This document shows, one piece after another, positions 33,701-42,190 of a DNA stretch of 64,000 bases (its first letter is position 1; each line of letters begins with the position of its first letter). The notes under the pieces are model-generated. The model worked only from the letters and a program-made list of their open reading frames with translations. It had not been told where the DNA came from and did not search any database. The translations under genes were made by a program, and so were the position numbers. The stretch lies in assembly GCF_050003625.1 (NCBI RefSeq), contig NC_134400.1, positions 227,084,085-227,148,084 of the forward strand. Reading direction: 5' to 3'. The stretch is from Haematobia irritans. Its lineage: Eukaryota > Arthropoda > Insecta > Diptera > Muscidae.

Positions 33701-34892
33701 GAATATTTTCATAATAAAATAAGGCTTTGACAACAAAGACATTGGAAGGAAACATATTTTGAATTTTGACTCGCACAAAACTTTTACTTGTTGATATAAT
33801 TTTTATTTTTTCGGATATTATATATAATTTTTGAAATTTTGGTACAATTTTAGCCAAAAAAAAGTAAACTTTTTATTCTCGTTGGTATATAAGTAAACTT
33901 CATTCACAGAAAACAATCGGTGTATCGGATGAAACAAATGTAGACATAATGTATCTGTACTCTTCGGAAGATTTCCAAAGGATCAGTGCAAGCTGTGTGG
34001 AATTGCATATTGTACCACACTGTCTGAAAATATGGATCAGGGGTTTTATTTTGCAGAAAAGTATAGCATTTGACATAAAAGAAATTGTCCGTTTTATTGA
34101 ATAAACATTTTATATTGCTGCAAACATTAAAATTGTTGTGGTAAATGAATTTTGAAAATTTCGAAAAAACTCAAAAGTTACCAATACGTCTGCGATTCCG
34201 AAAAAACAAAACATTAGGTTAAATTTGCAGTTGTGATTCAGTTGCTTCAACTGGTAAAAATTTCTTCATTTCATGCTAAAATAGGATGCTACATAAGTAA
34301 ACCTAATGTTCAGAACCAATGCATAAGGTACTAATCATACTGAAAGCTATACTCCTTAATATTGCAAAATTGGAATCTGCTACACAAACAAAGCAACTGG
34401 AATGTCATGTGCTCGATCTCGTTCATTCCGAACTGCATTACGTCATTACTTCATATCCGACGGCTTATTTTTTTTCATTGCTCCCTTTTTGTTTATACTC
34501 CTTTCGTCTTTTTCGCGATGTAGCATCAAATGGAAGAAATTGCTCGCCTCAACGCAAAGTGTACAGCAAAAGTTGTAACTGCTACAACTCTAACCAAGAA
34601 GATAAACCCAACAATGTTGTGTAATCTTCGAGATAATACAGATCCAATTTTCTTAAGAGGGCATGCATTTTTTAATCACTCAAATGGATGGATAAATTCG
34701 ATAGTTGCGAGTTTGCCTTTTAATTTCATCCACGAATGCAAAAGTTTAATTTTATTTCGTCTATTTATTTTTAAATTTTTCTTTTTTAACAAAATAACTT
34801 CTGCGAACTTACCTCACAGACACACTGGGTCCTGCAATCCAATTTAAATGTCTCTCCATGGGCATACGTTGTGTTGGCCACATTACAGTTGG
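18455..34892 (-). CDS. Ccn: CCN-family matricellular protein gene (VWC-TSP1-CT), minus strand
   Basis: Five exons join in frame: 34892-34813, 21483-21339, 20677-20331, 19214-19062 and 18733-18455, giving about 333 visible residues. In order they encode a von Willebrand C domain ([13 protein letters not shown] ... [17 protein letters not shown]), a TSP1 domain ([15 protein letters not shown] ... LRLCENRKC), a His-rich linker ([14 protein letters not shown]) and a CTCK cystine knot ([15 protein letters not shown] ... CCLPSV ... WILKCDC). CCN proteins are secreted matrix regulators that bind growth factors and integrins. The exon junction between VWC and TSP1 is phase 1, as in vertebrate CCN genes. 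The usual N-terminal signal peptide and IGFBP domain must lie upstream. I could not find the IGFBP exon. The second intron is 13.3 kb and full of transposons. The start and end exons are the least certain. Confidence 0.87.
19062..19214 (-). CDS. Ccn: CCN gene exon, first part of cystine knot
   Basis: The acceptor is CCATTACAG and the donor CAG|GTAGGA. The exon is exactly 51 codons, phase 0 at both ends. It carries [18 protein letters not shown] and [11 protein letters not shown], with cysteine spacing of a CTCK domain. Confidence 0.88.
20027..20235 (+). mobile_element. CAGAGAAGG-ended MITE in a CCN intron
   Basis: CGCAGAGAAGGAATATGATCACC, TGTTTCAAGA, ACATGTAACATGTTGGTCGCAACCATG and AGATTTCGGCATG match the element at 39043-39215. 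The right end is uncertain. Confidence 0.5.
20261..20334. repeat. Two tandem 37-bp units over a splice donor
   Basis: CAATAGGTGAAATCTATTCT starts at 20261 and again at 20298. The unit includes the candidate donor of the TSP1 exon (AAG|GTTGGT on the minus strand), so two equivalent donors exist 37 bp apart. Confidence 0.85.
20331..20677 (-). CDS. Ccn: CCN gene exon, TSP1 domain and His-rich linker
   Basis: The acceptor is CCTTCATTATAG and the exon enters in phase 1 (G|TG TAC). It encodes [20 protein letters not shown], then ISTRFT and LCENRKCD. The end AAG|GTTGGT is phase 0 and joins cleanly to RGHEC of the next exon. The donor is non-consensus (GTTGGT) and lies in a 37-bp duplication, so the second donor at 20294/20293 would change the tail. 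Confidence 0.83.
21339..21483 (-). CDS. Ccn: CCN gene exon, second half of VWC domain
   Basis: The acceptor ends TTTTTAG and the donor is GATG|GTAAGT. The exon has 145 nt, entry phase 0, exit phase 1. It reads [16 protein letters not shown], then [18 protein letters not shown], the classic C-terminal half of VWC in CCN proteins. Confidence 0.88.
22117..22421 (+). mobile_element. CACTA-ended MITE, 305 bp, TA duplication
   Basis: CACTAAAAAAAGTGAACCC and GGGTTCACTCTTTTTTCAGTG form inverted ends flanked by TA (22115-22116, 22422-22423). The reverse complement of the same family is at 23215-24805. Confidence 0.82.
22684..22972. mobile_element. AT-rich foldback MITE
   Basis: ACACAAAAAAATTTTTTTCTGG at the left mirrors AATTTTTTTCTGTGTG at the right. 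The interior is almost entirely AATTAAAAAATTAATTG words on both strands, so it folds on itself. Similar short tracts lie at 8045 and 30118. Confidence 0.65.
23215..24805 (-). mobile_element. CACTA-type MITE split by a nested repeat
   Basis: The right end TTTTTTTGAGTG is followed by TA. Segments 23215-23395 and 24712-24805 match the reverse of the MITE at 22117. The break holds the 1.3-kb repeat at 23400-24706. The left terminus is worn. Confidence 0.65.
23400..24706 (+). repeat. GGGTATAA dispersed repeat with 152-bp internal units
   Basis: It begins ACAAGTAAGGAAAGTCTAAAGTCGG, then GCGGGGCCGACTATATTATACCC, and ends in a hairpin, ATACCCTGTTCCACAG then TGTGGCGCAGGGTATAAT. From about 23830 to 24500 four to five units of 152-153 bp repeat (GCCATATAAGTCCATATCG ... 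ATATCTAAATCTGAACCG). CAGACAGACGGACGG follows. The long frame at 24015-24548 is only this tandem array. Other copies: 36841, 46902, 47109, 56424, 17157 (reverse). Class unknown. Confidence 0.8.
24806..25505. other. Spacer with SINE fragments
   Basis: Pieces of the SINE tail (GGAATCGGGTAGCCCTTAATGATAAGA near 25065 and GGCAGCACTCATTGATAG near 25230) lie in otherwise AT-rich DNA. No gene seen. Confidence 0.5.
25574..27487 (-). pseudogene. Mariner transposase pseudogene (DD34D type)
   Basis: Pieces in several frames resemble mariner transposase: a helix-turn-helix/linker part ([20 protein letters not shown], then [12 protein letters not shown]), [32 protein letters not shown], then [11 protein letters not shown] and [14 protein letters not shown]. 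The last two aspartates are 34 residues apart, as in DD34D mariners. The first catalytic position reads VEETW where VDETW is usual, so that aspartate is replaced. There are frameshifts near 27175 and 25745, an in-frame stop before FHQD, and a 943-bp insertion between GCTG and GAGG. Inactive. Confidence 0.9.
26087..27029 (-). mobile_element. CACG-ended element, copy 2, inside mariner
   Basis: This is the reverse of the element at 6462, with CACGCTCACAAAAAATCG and CTTTTTCATCCGTG ends. CA flanks both sides (26085-26086, 27030-27031). Removing the element plus one CA restores the mariner coding frame, so the 2-bp duplication is demonstrated. It keeps the tRNA-like B box (GGGATTCGAAC on the plus strand, near 26630). 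Confidence 0.93.
27768..28107 (+). repeat. Two diverged 170-bp tandem units
   Basis: CAAATAGTTTATAA starts at 27768 and 27938. Both units then share AAGTCACTAAAT/AAGTCGCTACAT, TTTGCAG or CTGCA, and AAGCTGACC. Confidence 0.65.
28419..28622 (+). mobile_element. CCATTTTCATG-ended MITE
   Basis: The ends CCATTTTCATGTATCTCCG and CGGAGCTTCCTGAAAATGG are inverted. A second copy lies at about 47576-47786. Third level of nesting: MITE in the CCCAAT element in mariner in an intron. Confidence 0.72.
29663..29670 (+). promoter_or_regulatory. Possible TATA box of the small gene
   Basis: TTATAAATA lies about 30 bp before a TTTCAGCAGTG initiator-like sequence and about 60 bp before the ATG. Positional evidence only. 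Confidence 0.35.
29728..31386 (+). CDS. Possible two-exon small protein gene in the CCN intron
   Basis: Exon 1 (29728-29740) is ATGAGTGGAAGAG then GTAAGT. The strong acceptor CTCTCTCTTTCTCATTGACAG leads to exon 2 at 31274, which stays open from phase 1 to TAA at 31384-31386. The product would be 41 residues: MSGR, then [18 protein letters not shown], then [10 protein letters not shown] and a short tail. AATAAA lies at 31721. Upstream TATAAATA (near 29665) and TTTCAGCAGTG about 30 bp later form a plausible core promoter. Alternatively TTTCAG is a 3' splice site for a 5' UTR intron that starts at GCGG|GTAAGT (near 29555). I recognise no family. MSGRG first suggested a histone, but no histone exon follows. 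Confidence 0.42.
30118..30362. repeat. AT-rich foldback repeat fragment
   Basis: It has ATCAATTAAAAAATTAATTGAG words and AATTTCGTGGATG, resembling the foldback MITE at 22684. The minus frame here (30165-30371) is repeat-derived. Confidence 0.5.
30548..30914 (-). CDS. Possible terminal coding exon of an unknown gene
   Basis: A good acceptor (GATTTTATCTTAG) precedes a frame of about 121 codons open to TGA at 30548. AATAAA follows about 30 bp after the stop. The frame has no early ATG. The first is near residue 40, so an upstream exon ending with two bases of a codon is expected. The residues (for example [20 protein letters not shown], then [16 protein letters not shown]) look protein-like, but I recognise no domain. 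It lies in the CCN intron on the same strand in an incompatible phase, so it is not an obvious alternative CCN exon. Confidence 0.38.
31741..32397 (+). mobile_element. CACTG-ended MITE, 657 bp, TA duplication
   Basis: It starts CACTGAAAAAGATATTGTCG and ends GCATGCTTTTTTTCAGTG, flanked by TA (31739-31740, 32398-32399). It carries the family segment GGCTCGGAATCAATACC. It begins 15 bp after the AATAAA of the small gene. Confidence 0.8.
32560..32900. repeat. MITE-family copy with internal 138-bp tandem duplication
   Basis: TTGATTCCGAGCCAAAGAAGCGG marks the family. AGCTAATAGAGTCCTTTAAA recurs at a spacing of 138 bp (about 32719 and 32857), with TTTGCGATACGAG in each. Confidence 0.65.
32901..34812. 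other. Intronic spacer with a SINE head
   Basis: 33285-33362 is the reverse of the SINE head (TGGGATTGAACCCATCACC, then TCGTTGCACTACGG). The 105-codon plus frame at 34530 has an ATG but no motif or splice support. Nothing else is recognised. Confidence 0.4.
34813..34892 (-). CDS. Ccn: CCN gene exon, first half of VWC domain
   Basis: The donor TGTGAG|GTAAGT is strong and phase 0. The residues [19 protein letters not shown], then RTQCVCE, match the start of CCN VWC domains. The only AG available upstream is AACAAAG at 34893-34894, which gives entry phase 1 as in vertebrate CCN genes but has no polypyrimidine tract. The frame stays open another 100 bp upstream with no other AG until 35039, so the 5' limit is uncertain. 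Confidence 0.75.
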
Positions 34893-35233
34893 CTTTGTTA
34901 TTGTGGTTATAGAATGTTACGTTGAGTCCATCATAGTTTGAAGCAAGCATTTCATGCAAAGAGTATAAAAAAAGTTTTTCAGTTAAACAAATACATGAAG
35001 TAAGGTAGGATTATTTGTGAAAAGTAGTAAAAAAATGGCTTCAGAAGTATATAAGGGAGCAAAAGTTTCCATCACATACTCCTCTCTGCAAATTAAGAGT
35101 TGGAGATTTCATCCGAAAACATACAATGCTTTTCAAAACATTTGCTACTAACCCTACCATGAACATAATCTAGGTAAATCTCCCATAAAAATAATTCAAT
35201 GGTTTAGCTTCCATTTAAAAAATAATCTTTATG

Positions 35234-35722
35234 CACCCTCAAAAAAAAAAAAAATCGCTTCTGTAACATATACCCCAAATATATTTTGCTTCAAGCATAT
35301 ATATTTTCAGGATTGGTCCAAACAAAATATTGTTTGTATTGTTCAAACATATTATGTTTCACCTTGGGGCATACATTAATAGAAATTTTAATGAAATTTT
35401 GTTTGTGTAGATATATTTTTAAGGCACCAATTGGTTACTTCCATTATTTTACTTGTATCATATTCTCTAGGTCTCTCTTTCTTAACACATATATGTTTAT
35501 AGGCTATTTATAAATTAATATATGTTTGCAACTAAGCATATTATATTTACAAACAGTTTATGTCCCATATGTTCTAATATATTAACATATATCTCCTAAA
35601 CCTGTTATGCTAGTTTATGAACATTATATGCTTGCACTTAAAAATATTGTGTTAAAAAATTTGAGTTCCAAACATATAACTTTTACACCCAAACACATGA
35701 AAAACAGTCTTTTTCGTCCGTG
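35234..35722 (-). mobile_element. CACG-family element, copy 3, internally deleted
   Basis: It begins CACCCTCAAAAAAAA, then TCGCTTCTGTAACATATACCCC, and ends CTTTTTCGTCCGTG. TG flanks both sides (35232-35233, 35723-35724). The tRNA-like module is lost. Confidence 0.8.
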
Positions 35723-35724
35723 TG

Positions 35725-36329
35725 GAGTGGTATTTCCAAATTGTTAATGGACAAAGGAATGGTCTGTTATTAAATAGTGGTAAAGAATCGCATTCAACCT
35801 TTTCAAAACATTTGCAACTACCTAACACCGTCTATTATTTTCTTATTCAATGGCATTATTTTTGTATTTTTACCTAAAACTGTTATAAGTAGCTAAAACG
35901 GATAGATTAGACGTACTCAATAGGTGACGGTGAAATTATGAAAATAAAAAATAAATAAAACACTAGGGTTTAGTATTTGTGTCCACATATAAGATTTTTA
36001 TTGAATAATTGTCGTGAACAATTACATTTACCTTTGTTGTGTCGTGAACACAGATAGCTCCAAACAAGACGTGACATAAAAACAAACGAACAAAACAGAA
36101 TGGGGCAAGAAGGCAAGCAATTGACAGAAAATAGTACGCACGCGCAAGTATGTAAGGGACCGTAGTTAGAAAAGTAGGATACAATTAAAAAGGGGGAAAT
36201 ATACGTTACGTTTGAACTTAAACACGTACCAAAAAGGCATTGTAGGAATATCGTTTAGTTCATTGCGTAGTTTTATCGTTAACTTATCGTGAGGGCGTTT
36301 ATGCTCTATTTTTGGAATAATTCGATAAA
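35725..36329. other. Spacer, no gene seen
   Basis: Weak frames only. It probably includes the 5' end of the Tc1 relic that follows. Confidence 0.35.
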
Positions 36330-36540
36330 ATGGCCTGCAAAAATTATAATCAACATACTACAAAGCAAATTATCAACGGTATTAAAGCAAATGTATCGCA
36401 AAAACGATTTTTGAAAAAGTACAATGTCCACAAATCAACTATGTCTCGAGTAACAAACAGTGCATGCACCAAAACTGTATACAGGGGTGGAAGAAAACGT
36501 AAGGTTTCGCCAAAAGAAGATCGTTAAATTAAAAGAACTG

Positions 36541-36700
36541 GGGGCTAATCACGGCATTCGATATCTTCGTTTTTTGCTGTTGGCAAAGCTAGAGAAATGG
36601 CATCAAATTTCGATCGAATGCCGTGATCCAAACTTTTAATCGTATCGACAATTTTTTCGATACGATTATGAATTCGATATCGAATGCCGTGGTTAGCCCC
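36541..36700. mobile_element. GGGGCTAA-ended MITE, 160 bp, CTG duplication
   Basis: GGGGCTAATCACGGCATTCG at the left and CGAATGCCGTGGTTAGCCCC at the right are inverted. CTG occurs on both sides (36538-36540, 36701-36703). Removing the element plus one CTG restores the Tc1 reading AACTGTACAAG. It also has an inner palindrome around TCGATCGAATGCCGTGAT. Confidence 0.82.
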
Positions 36701-36840
36701 CTGTACAAGAATTCTCTAAAATATCATCTAAAGAAACCAGTCATTCATTTCAGTGGGATATATCAACCATAGAGAATATATCAGACATAGAGCTTTAGAA
36801 GTCGGAGTTCGAGTATACAAAAATACATATTTCTAAGAAA

Positions 36841-38852
36841 ACAAGTAAGTAAAGTCTAAAGTCGGGCGGGGCCGACTATATTATACCCTTCACCATTATG
36901 TAGACCAAAATTTTTGTTACCATCTCAACTCCTTCAAATTTGTTGGGAGTTATTATCAAGGTTTATATTCACATATACAAATATTTATATCTGAAACGAT
37001 TTAGAGACAATGTTTTGTACTTCTACAAAATCGCTAGAATTAAAAATTAAATCTGCTAACACCCTGGGATGAAACAAAATGTTAGCAAAAAATATGGGAA
37101 ATATAAAGCTATAGCAATTTTGATGCAATTGTACAAAAGGGCATTTATGATTCATCGGGCGATACATATGTATTCGAGATATAGGACAATTTGAGTAATA
37201 TTTACAATTTTTGCTACTCAGCAGTGGCGATTTTACAAGAATATTGGTTAAATCTCGTGGTCAATTATTGGTTGTGATATATTATTTGGCCAATTCGGGC
37301 GATATTTCCACAAGTCGGATCTTTATTTAAAATTCGACCATTCTGTGGAAAGTTTGGCATTACAGCCCAGCAAAAAAATTTGGAAGTTCTCCCAAAGGCA
37401 CAACTTTAAAAGCACTTCCAGAAGATGCACTCCCAATGATGTTCTTTATTTTAATTACCTAGGAAGTTCTTTTAATTCAATTTTTTATAACATGGTTTTT
37501 TCATACTTTTAATGAATAATTTTAACTTTTTTTGTTTCAAATAGGTTAAAAACAGAGTAAGAATTCATAAAATGGTACAAAACATTTAAATTTTGTCGAA
37601 AAAAATGCTAAATTCAATCTGAAAAAATTGTGCATTTTTGAAAATATTTGAAGTCAAACGTTTCCGACAAGCACTACAATCCATTAAAAATTATAAAAAT
37701 TATAAAAATTATTTATTTGACAAAATATCACAGAATTTTTTAATTTACATCAAAAACATTGAATTCGGATCATATCTAAAGAAGTGATGCAAATTTAGTG
37801 AAACGGCTGTTGAAATGGAGGACTTCCGTCCTATGACAAGCCCATGTTAATTTCATCGCTTCTGCGTCAATTTTGCACCACTTCCGGATCCAAAAAGAAC
37901 ATTTTTATTACTTTTTTGGCGACGCTTTTTTTTGCTGGGAGTGTGTAGAATATGACTACGATATGGGGAGACCATCACAGATTTTTGTGTAAAATGTGGG
38001 CATTTTGGCCATATTAGATCAAGATGACACATTTAAATAGCATATTAAATGTATTCTCTGTGGAAACTATCGAGTCAATTGGAGGAAACTCCCATTAAAA
38101 ATGGGTCTAAAATATGAAACATTCTATATATATCGGAGCTATATCTAAATATGAACCGATTTTGACTAAATTTGAAATGCATAGTTAGAATAATTATCCT
38201 GCTATCTCAGCAAAAAACGTAAATGGGAGAATAATTTTGGCCTCCGTGGTCATATGGGTGTAAATCGGGCGAAAAATATATATTGGAGCTACATCAAAAT
38301 CTGCACCGATTTGAACCAAATTTGGCACGCTTAACGATACTATTAAACGTACTCCTTGTGCAAAATTTGAAGCAAATCAGGACAAAACTCTGGCTATTTT
38401 GGCCATATAAGTTCAAATCGGACGAAAGATATATATGGGAGCTATATCTAAATCTGAACCGATTTAGCTGATATTTTGCATATTTTACGAAAGCCCCGAA
38501 ATTTGCCCGAAAATACGTTGATAAATACCAGACCAGATCGGTGATTAATATATATGGCAGCTATATCTAAATCTGAACCGATTTTTTTCAAAATCAATAG
38601 CGATTGTCTTTGAGCCAATGTAAAACTATGTGCCAAATTTGAGGACGATCGGACTTAAACTGCGAGCTGTACTTTCCACACAAAATTACATATACAGACA
38701 GACGGACGGACATCGCTAAATCGACTCAGAATTTAATTCTAAGACGATCGGTATACTAAACGATGGGTCTCAGACTTTTCCTTGTTGGTGTTACATACAA
38801 ATGCACAAACTTATTATACCCTGTACCACAGTAGATGCGAAGGGTATAAATA
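36841..38852 (+). repeat. GGGTATAA dispersed repeat, carrying a CCCAGC element
   Basis: It runs from ACAAGTAAGTAAAGTC, then GGGCGGGGCCGACTATATTATACCC, to TATACCCTGTACCACAG, then TAGATGCGAAGGGTATAAA, with AGACAGACGGACGGAC near 38697. The CCCAGC element at 37376-37939 is inserted in it, and the whole sits in the Tc1 relic. Confidence 0.8.
37376..37939 (-). mobile_element. CCCAGC-ended repeat, copy 3 (reverse)
   Basis: CCCAGCAAAAAAATTTGG starts it and GCTTTTTTTTGCTGGG ends it, with AG on both sides (37374-37375, 37940-37941). The interior is the reverse of copy 1. Confidence 0.85.
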
Positions 38853-39042
38853 GCTTGGAAATCCTTCAATTTGCAAAAGGTACCTTAAATGGCCTGAGTA
38901 GCAGTGCCCTATTTTCCGACGAATCAATGTTTAAGTTGCATAGTTTGGATAACAGATGCTGAGAACGAAGGTCCAAAGATGAAAGCCTTAGGACAAGCTA
39001 TTGACCCGATTTATAGACACGAGAATATTGTGCTTCCTGCAC

Positions 39043-39215
39043 CCAGAGAAGGAATATGATCACCTCAACCATGTTTCAAGAGCACAATGAATGGTGACCA
39101 TGTAACATGTTTGTCGCAACCATGTTATTTTCTCGGAGGTTATGTGTCTGATTTCGGCAAGCATATTATTTTTGGCGAGAAAAGAAGAGAACATATTTCT
39201 TCTCTGTGTGTGGTT
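39043..39215 (+). mobile_element. CAGAGAAGG-ended MITE, second copy
   Basis: CCCAGAGAAGGAATATGATC at the left and ATATTTCTTCTCTGTGTG at the right are inverted. The middle (TAACATGTTTGTCGCAACCATG, GATTTCGGCAAGCAT) matches 20027-20235. Confidence 0.68.
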
Positions 39216-40075
39216 GATTTCATAAACGTTTTGCCTGTCAATGCCAGGAAGATGCACAGAATTCATCAAAAGCATGGCTATAGTATCAACTATTAACATT
39301 TAATGTTAAAAGTAAACAATTCTGAATTTTGTTAAATATATTATTGTTATTACTTTAGTATGTACTAACTACTATCGTTATTTGATAAAATAATGATAAA
39401 ATTGATATAATAAACAACAACATTGCATTAAAGGCTTGGTCTTTTTATTTTTATGTTCATTATAACTACGGTTTATTTTCAACAGGCAATGTGGTTGGAA
39501 ATATTATGAACAGCACTGTATGTGGAAGCAGTTTGGGGCATGTGGTCACCACTCTTTCGAACAACCGTCACGGTATGAATATCAATTGGACTCCTTATGA
39601 AGCGTACTCCTTACACCCATAGAAACAATCATGAAAGGCGTTCACGTTTCGAAATGATCTGTTCATGAAAGTGAATCAGCACACATAAGTTAACAAATAG
39701 TGAACAGACGTTGTTTATCTGACAACGATGAAATGACACCATGCGTTGTCAAAACAGCAACCAGCATTCATGGCCTGAAAACGTAATGGTTGCGAATTTA
39801 TAATCACCTCGTGTGAGGTAAAAATGAATGATCATTTTTGAAATAAAGATAAGGACTTGCAATTTTTTGAAATAAAGAGGAACTTCCAATATTTTATTGT
39901 GTGGTTTTTCGGAAAAACGTTTGCAGACAAATAAGAAAGAGTTAGGTCAGAAGGCGATCACTCCAGGATTCTACAAACAAATTTTGTTGAACCGGTGATA
40001 TTCAATACCTTTTGAGATGTAATGGTAGAATAAATAAGGAGGATCTAAAGCAAATTTTAATTTTACGTTTTTCAA
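39216..40075. other. Spacer, no gene seen
   Basis: It may hold further Tc1 remains near 39480-39620, but no motif is clear. Confidence 0.35.
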
Positions 40076-40491
40076 CTTTGTTTCTTCATATGCTATCAAA
40101 TTTCTTTAAAATCGTGTTAACGACAACTCAAGTTTCCAAATTCAGACTCAACTTTCAGTAGAAATTATGCTATGTTTCAAGTAAAAAATGTGTTTATAAT
40201 AAAGATGCAAAAAAAAAACAACAAAGATTATTTCATTAATTTTAAAGAATTTTTCTGAATGATTAAATTCAAGTTGACCTTAGTCCAAAAAAAAATTCTT
40301 TCATGTTATGATTCCCATTTTGAAATCGAATCACTTAACTATAAGGATAAAACGACTTCATTGAAAAGTTTATCGATTTTTGGACAAGGAAAAAACTTTA
40401 TATCAGAGTAATGCGTCGTCTATGCTAAGTAACATTCGTATTCTAAGGTCATAAAATCGTTGGCCGCATGACAATATTTTTTTCATTGTAC
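40076..40491 (-). mobile_element. CACTG-family MITE copy, reverse, partly worn
   Basis: TTTCTTCATATGCTATCAAA, TCGTGTTAACGACAACTCAAG and TTTTTTTCATTG followed by TA match, in reverse, the MITE at 31741. The left end is not sharp. Confidence 0.6.
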
Positions 40492-41479
40492 ACAGAAATC
40501 TGTTTTGGGGCACCTGGGGCAAATATTGAGTCTTCACTATGATAGCCGGTTACAGACAATTATCACTCAGAATTCTAAGCATTTGGATTTAGTTCTTCTT
40601 TAGGGAAATAGTTTACTACAGAAGAAAATTTCGTTCGCTAGGAAAGGATATTTTTCTTATAAACGTGGAAGCATAAGGGAAGAGCAGAATGTTTGTTTTG
40701 TATGAAAGAAAGACATTTGCAACTGAAGTGTTTTGTTTGCTTCAAATGAAGTTCTTTTGCATTTGCTTGCATATACTTTACTATTCTATCTATATATGTG
40801 CGTTGTTTGTGTGTAGATGGAAATTGTAACGATGTTCGTAACTTTAATATTTCGTTTGGTAGGAAATAATTATGTTGTTACGTGTAGTTTGTGAAGTCAG
40901 AATTATGGACTTTATTATTATACATTATTTTATACTTCTGCATTCAAATTTCACCTAAAATTAGTTTGCAATAAAAACATAATTTTTGTATATGTGTACA
41001 ATTTGCCTAATTTTGCCTGAGTATCCTTCTTGTAGTTGTTATTGCTATAGAAATATTTGTGAGAAGGCAAACATCCATTCCTTACCTGTGCAGTGATTAT
41101 GATATAAATGTGCGTTAACATGGAAACTAGGAGAAATAACAAAAATGTATGATGCCAGCAGTACGATTAACTTTTGCAACCTCTTGCATATTCATTCATT
41201 GTTGTGGTCAGTTTTTATGGCATTCCTAGGTGGTTAGCAGTTAACCACATCTGTTATATGATTCTATGCAAATTCAAGCCACAAAGGAAATCAAAATGTT
41301 CTCCCTGATGGATGAATATGACGACAGAGGAGAATGATTTCATAATAGAAGCTATCCGTATACATATGTAATCCGAAACAGATTTTGCAATCTGAATAAG
41401 AACGACCACATTCTATCTATTTGATCTTATCTTAACCATAAGATACACATACAGACAGAAAATGATTCAAACCCCAGAT
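40492..41479. other. Spacer with one exon-like segment
   Basis: On the minus strand TTATTTCTCCTAG and CACAG|GTAAGG border 41 nt near 41133-41093. It is open in two frames but does not join in phase to the neighbouring candidate exons. No gene called. Confidence 0.3.
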
Positions 41480-41986
41480 TAGAGGTGTGCGCGTGACACG
41501 AAATTCTCGTGACACGCGTGAATCACGTGAGTCGTGAACAAAATCCAAAGCAACTCTCGTGAATGTGCGTGAATGGGACTAAAATAAATATGTCGGGGGT
41601 GAACGTGCGTGATGAATAAACTCAGTTCGTGAATGTGCGTGAATAAAATTTCTGCAAAATCACGCTCGCGAAAAAATCAAAATTTAATTCATACTCATAT
41701 GTTAACTGAAATTAATTTAGCTCTCGAACTATATTCTATTTTTGAATTTTGTTACCTTTGCCGATTTCCGTTTGGATAATGTCGTGAATCACGTGAATTG
41801 TCATGAATCGTGCGTGAGCGTGAGTCTTTAAAAGTAGCTCGTGCGTGAGCGTGCGTGAGTACTGGTTTTCATTTCGTGAATGTGCGTGAGTGGGATTGGC
41901 TACCACACGTACCGTGCGTGAGCGTGCGAGAATAAACATTTTGCTTCGTGAATGTGAGTGAAATTTCAGTCACGCGCACACCTCTA
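41480..41986 (+). mobile_element. hAT-type MITE, 507 bp, 8-bp duplication
   Basis: TAGAGGTGTGCGCGTGAC and its inverse GTCACGCGCACACCTCTA are the ends. CCCCAGAT occurs at 41472-41479 and 41987-41994. An 8-bp duplication and YAGAGGTG ends are hAT hallmarks. The inside is a dense mosaic of GTGCGTGAG words. Confidence 0.92.
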
Positions 41987-42190
41987 CCCCAGATGTTGAA
42001 TAGGAATACACGTCTCACAAACCCCCTGCATTGGTTTAGTACAGAGTGTGCACTGCTATATAATTGACTTTATACACTTGCTCTTTAGGTCTGGGAGGTT
42101 TCGTGAACCTCTTGAAAATTGAAAATGGGTTGCTTTATTCATTTATACCGCTTTGAACAAACACAAATGAATATGGGAGACAATAGAATA

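Larger units (their letters stand above)
36330..39040 (+). pseudogene. Tc1-like transposase pseudogene split by two insertions
   Basis: ATG 36330 opens a helix-turn-helix region (NGIKANVSQKRFLKKYNVHK, then STMSRV, then YRGGRKRKVSPKEDR), typical of Tc1-family N-termini. A TAA follows. The frame then resumes as RTVQEFSKISSKETS across a 160-bp MITE (36541-36700). A repeat (36841-38852) interrupts it again before FSDESMFKLHS, which resembles the second-half catalytic block of Tc1 transposases. Dead copy. Its inverted ends were not found. Confidence 0.72.
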
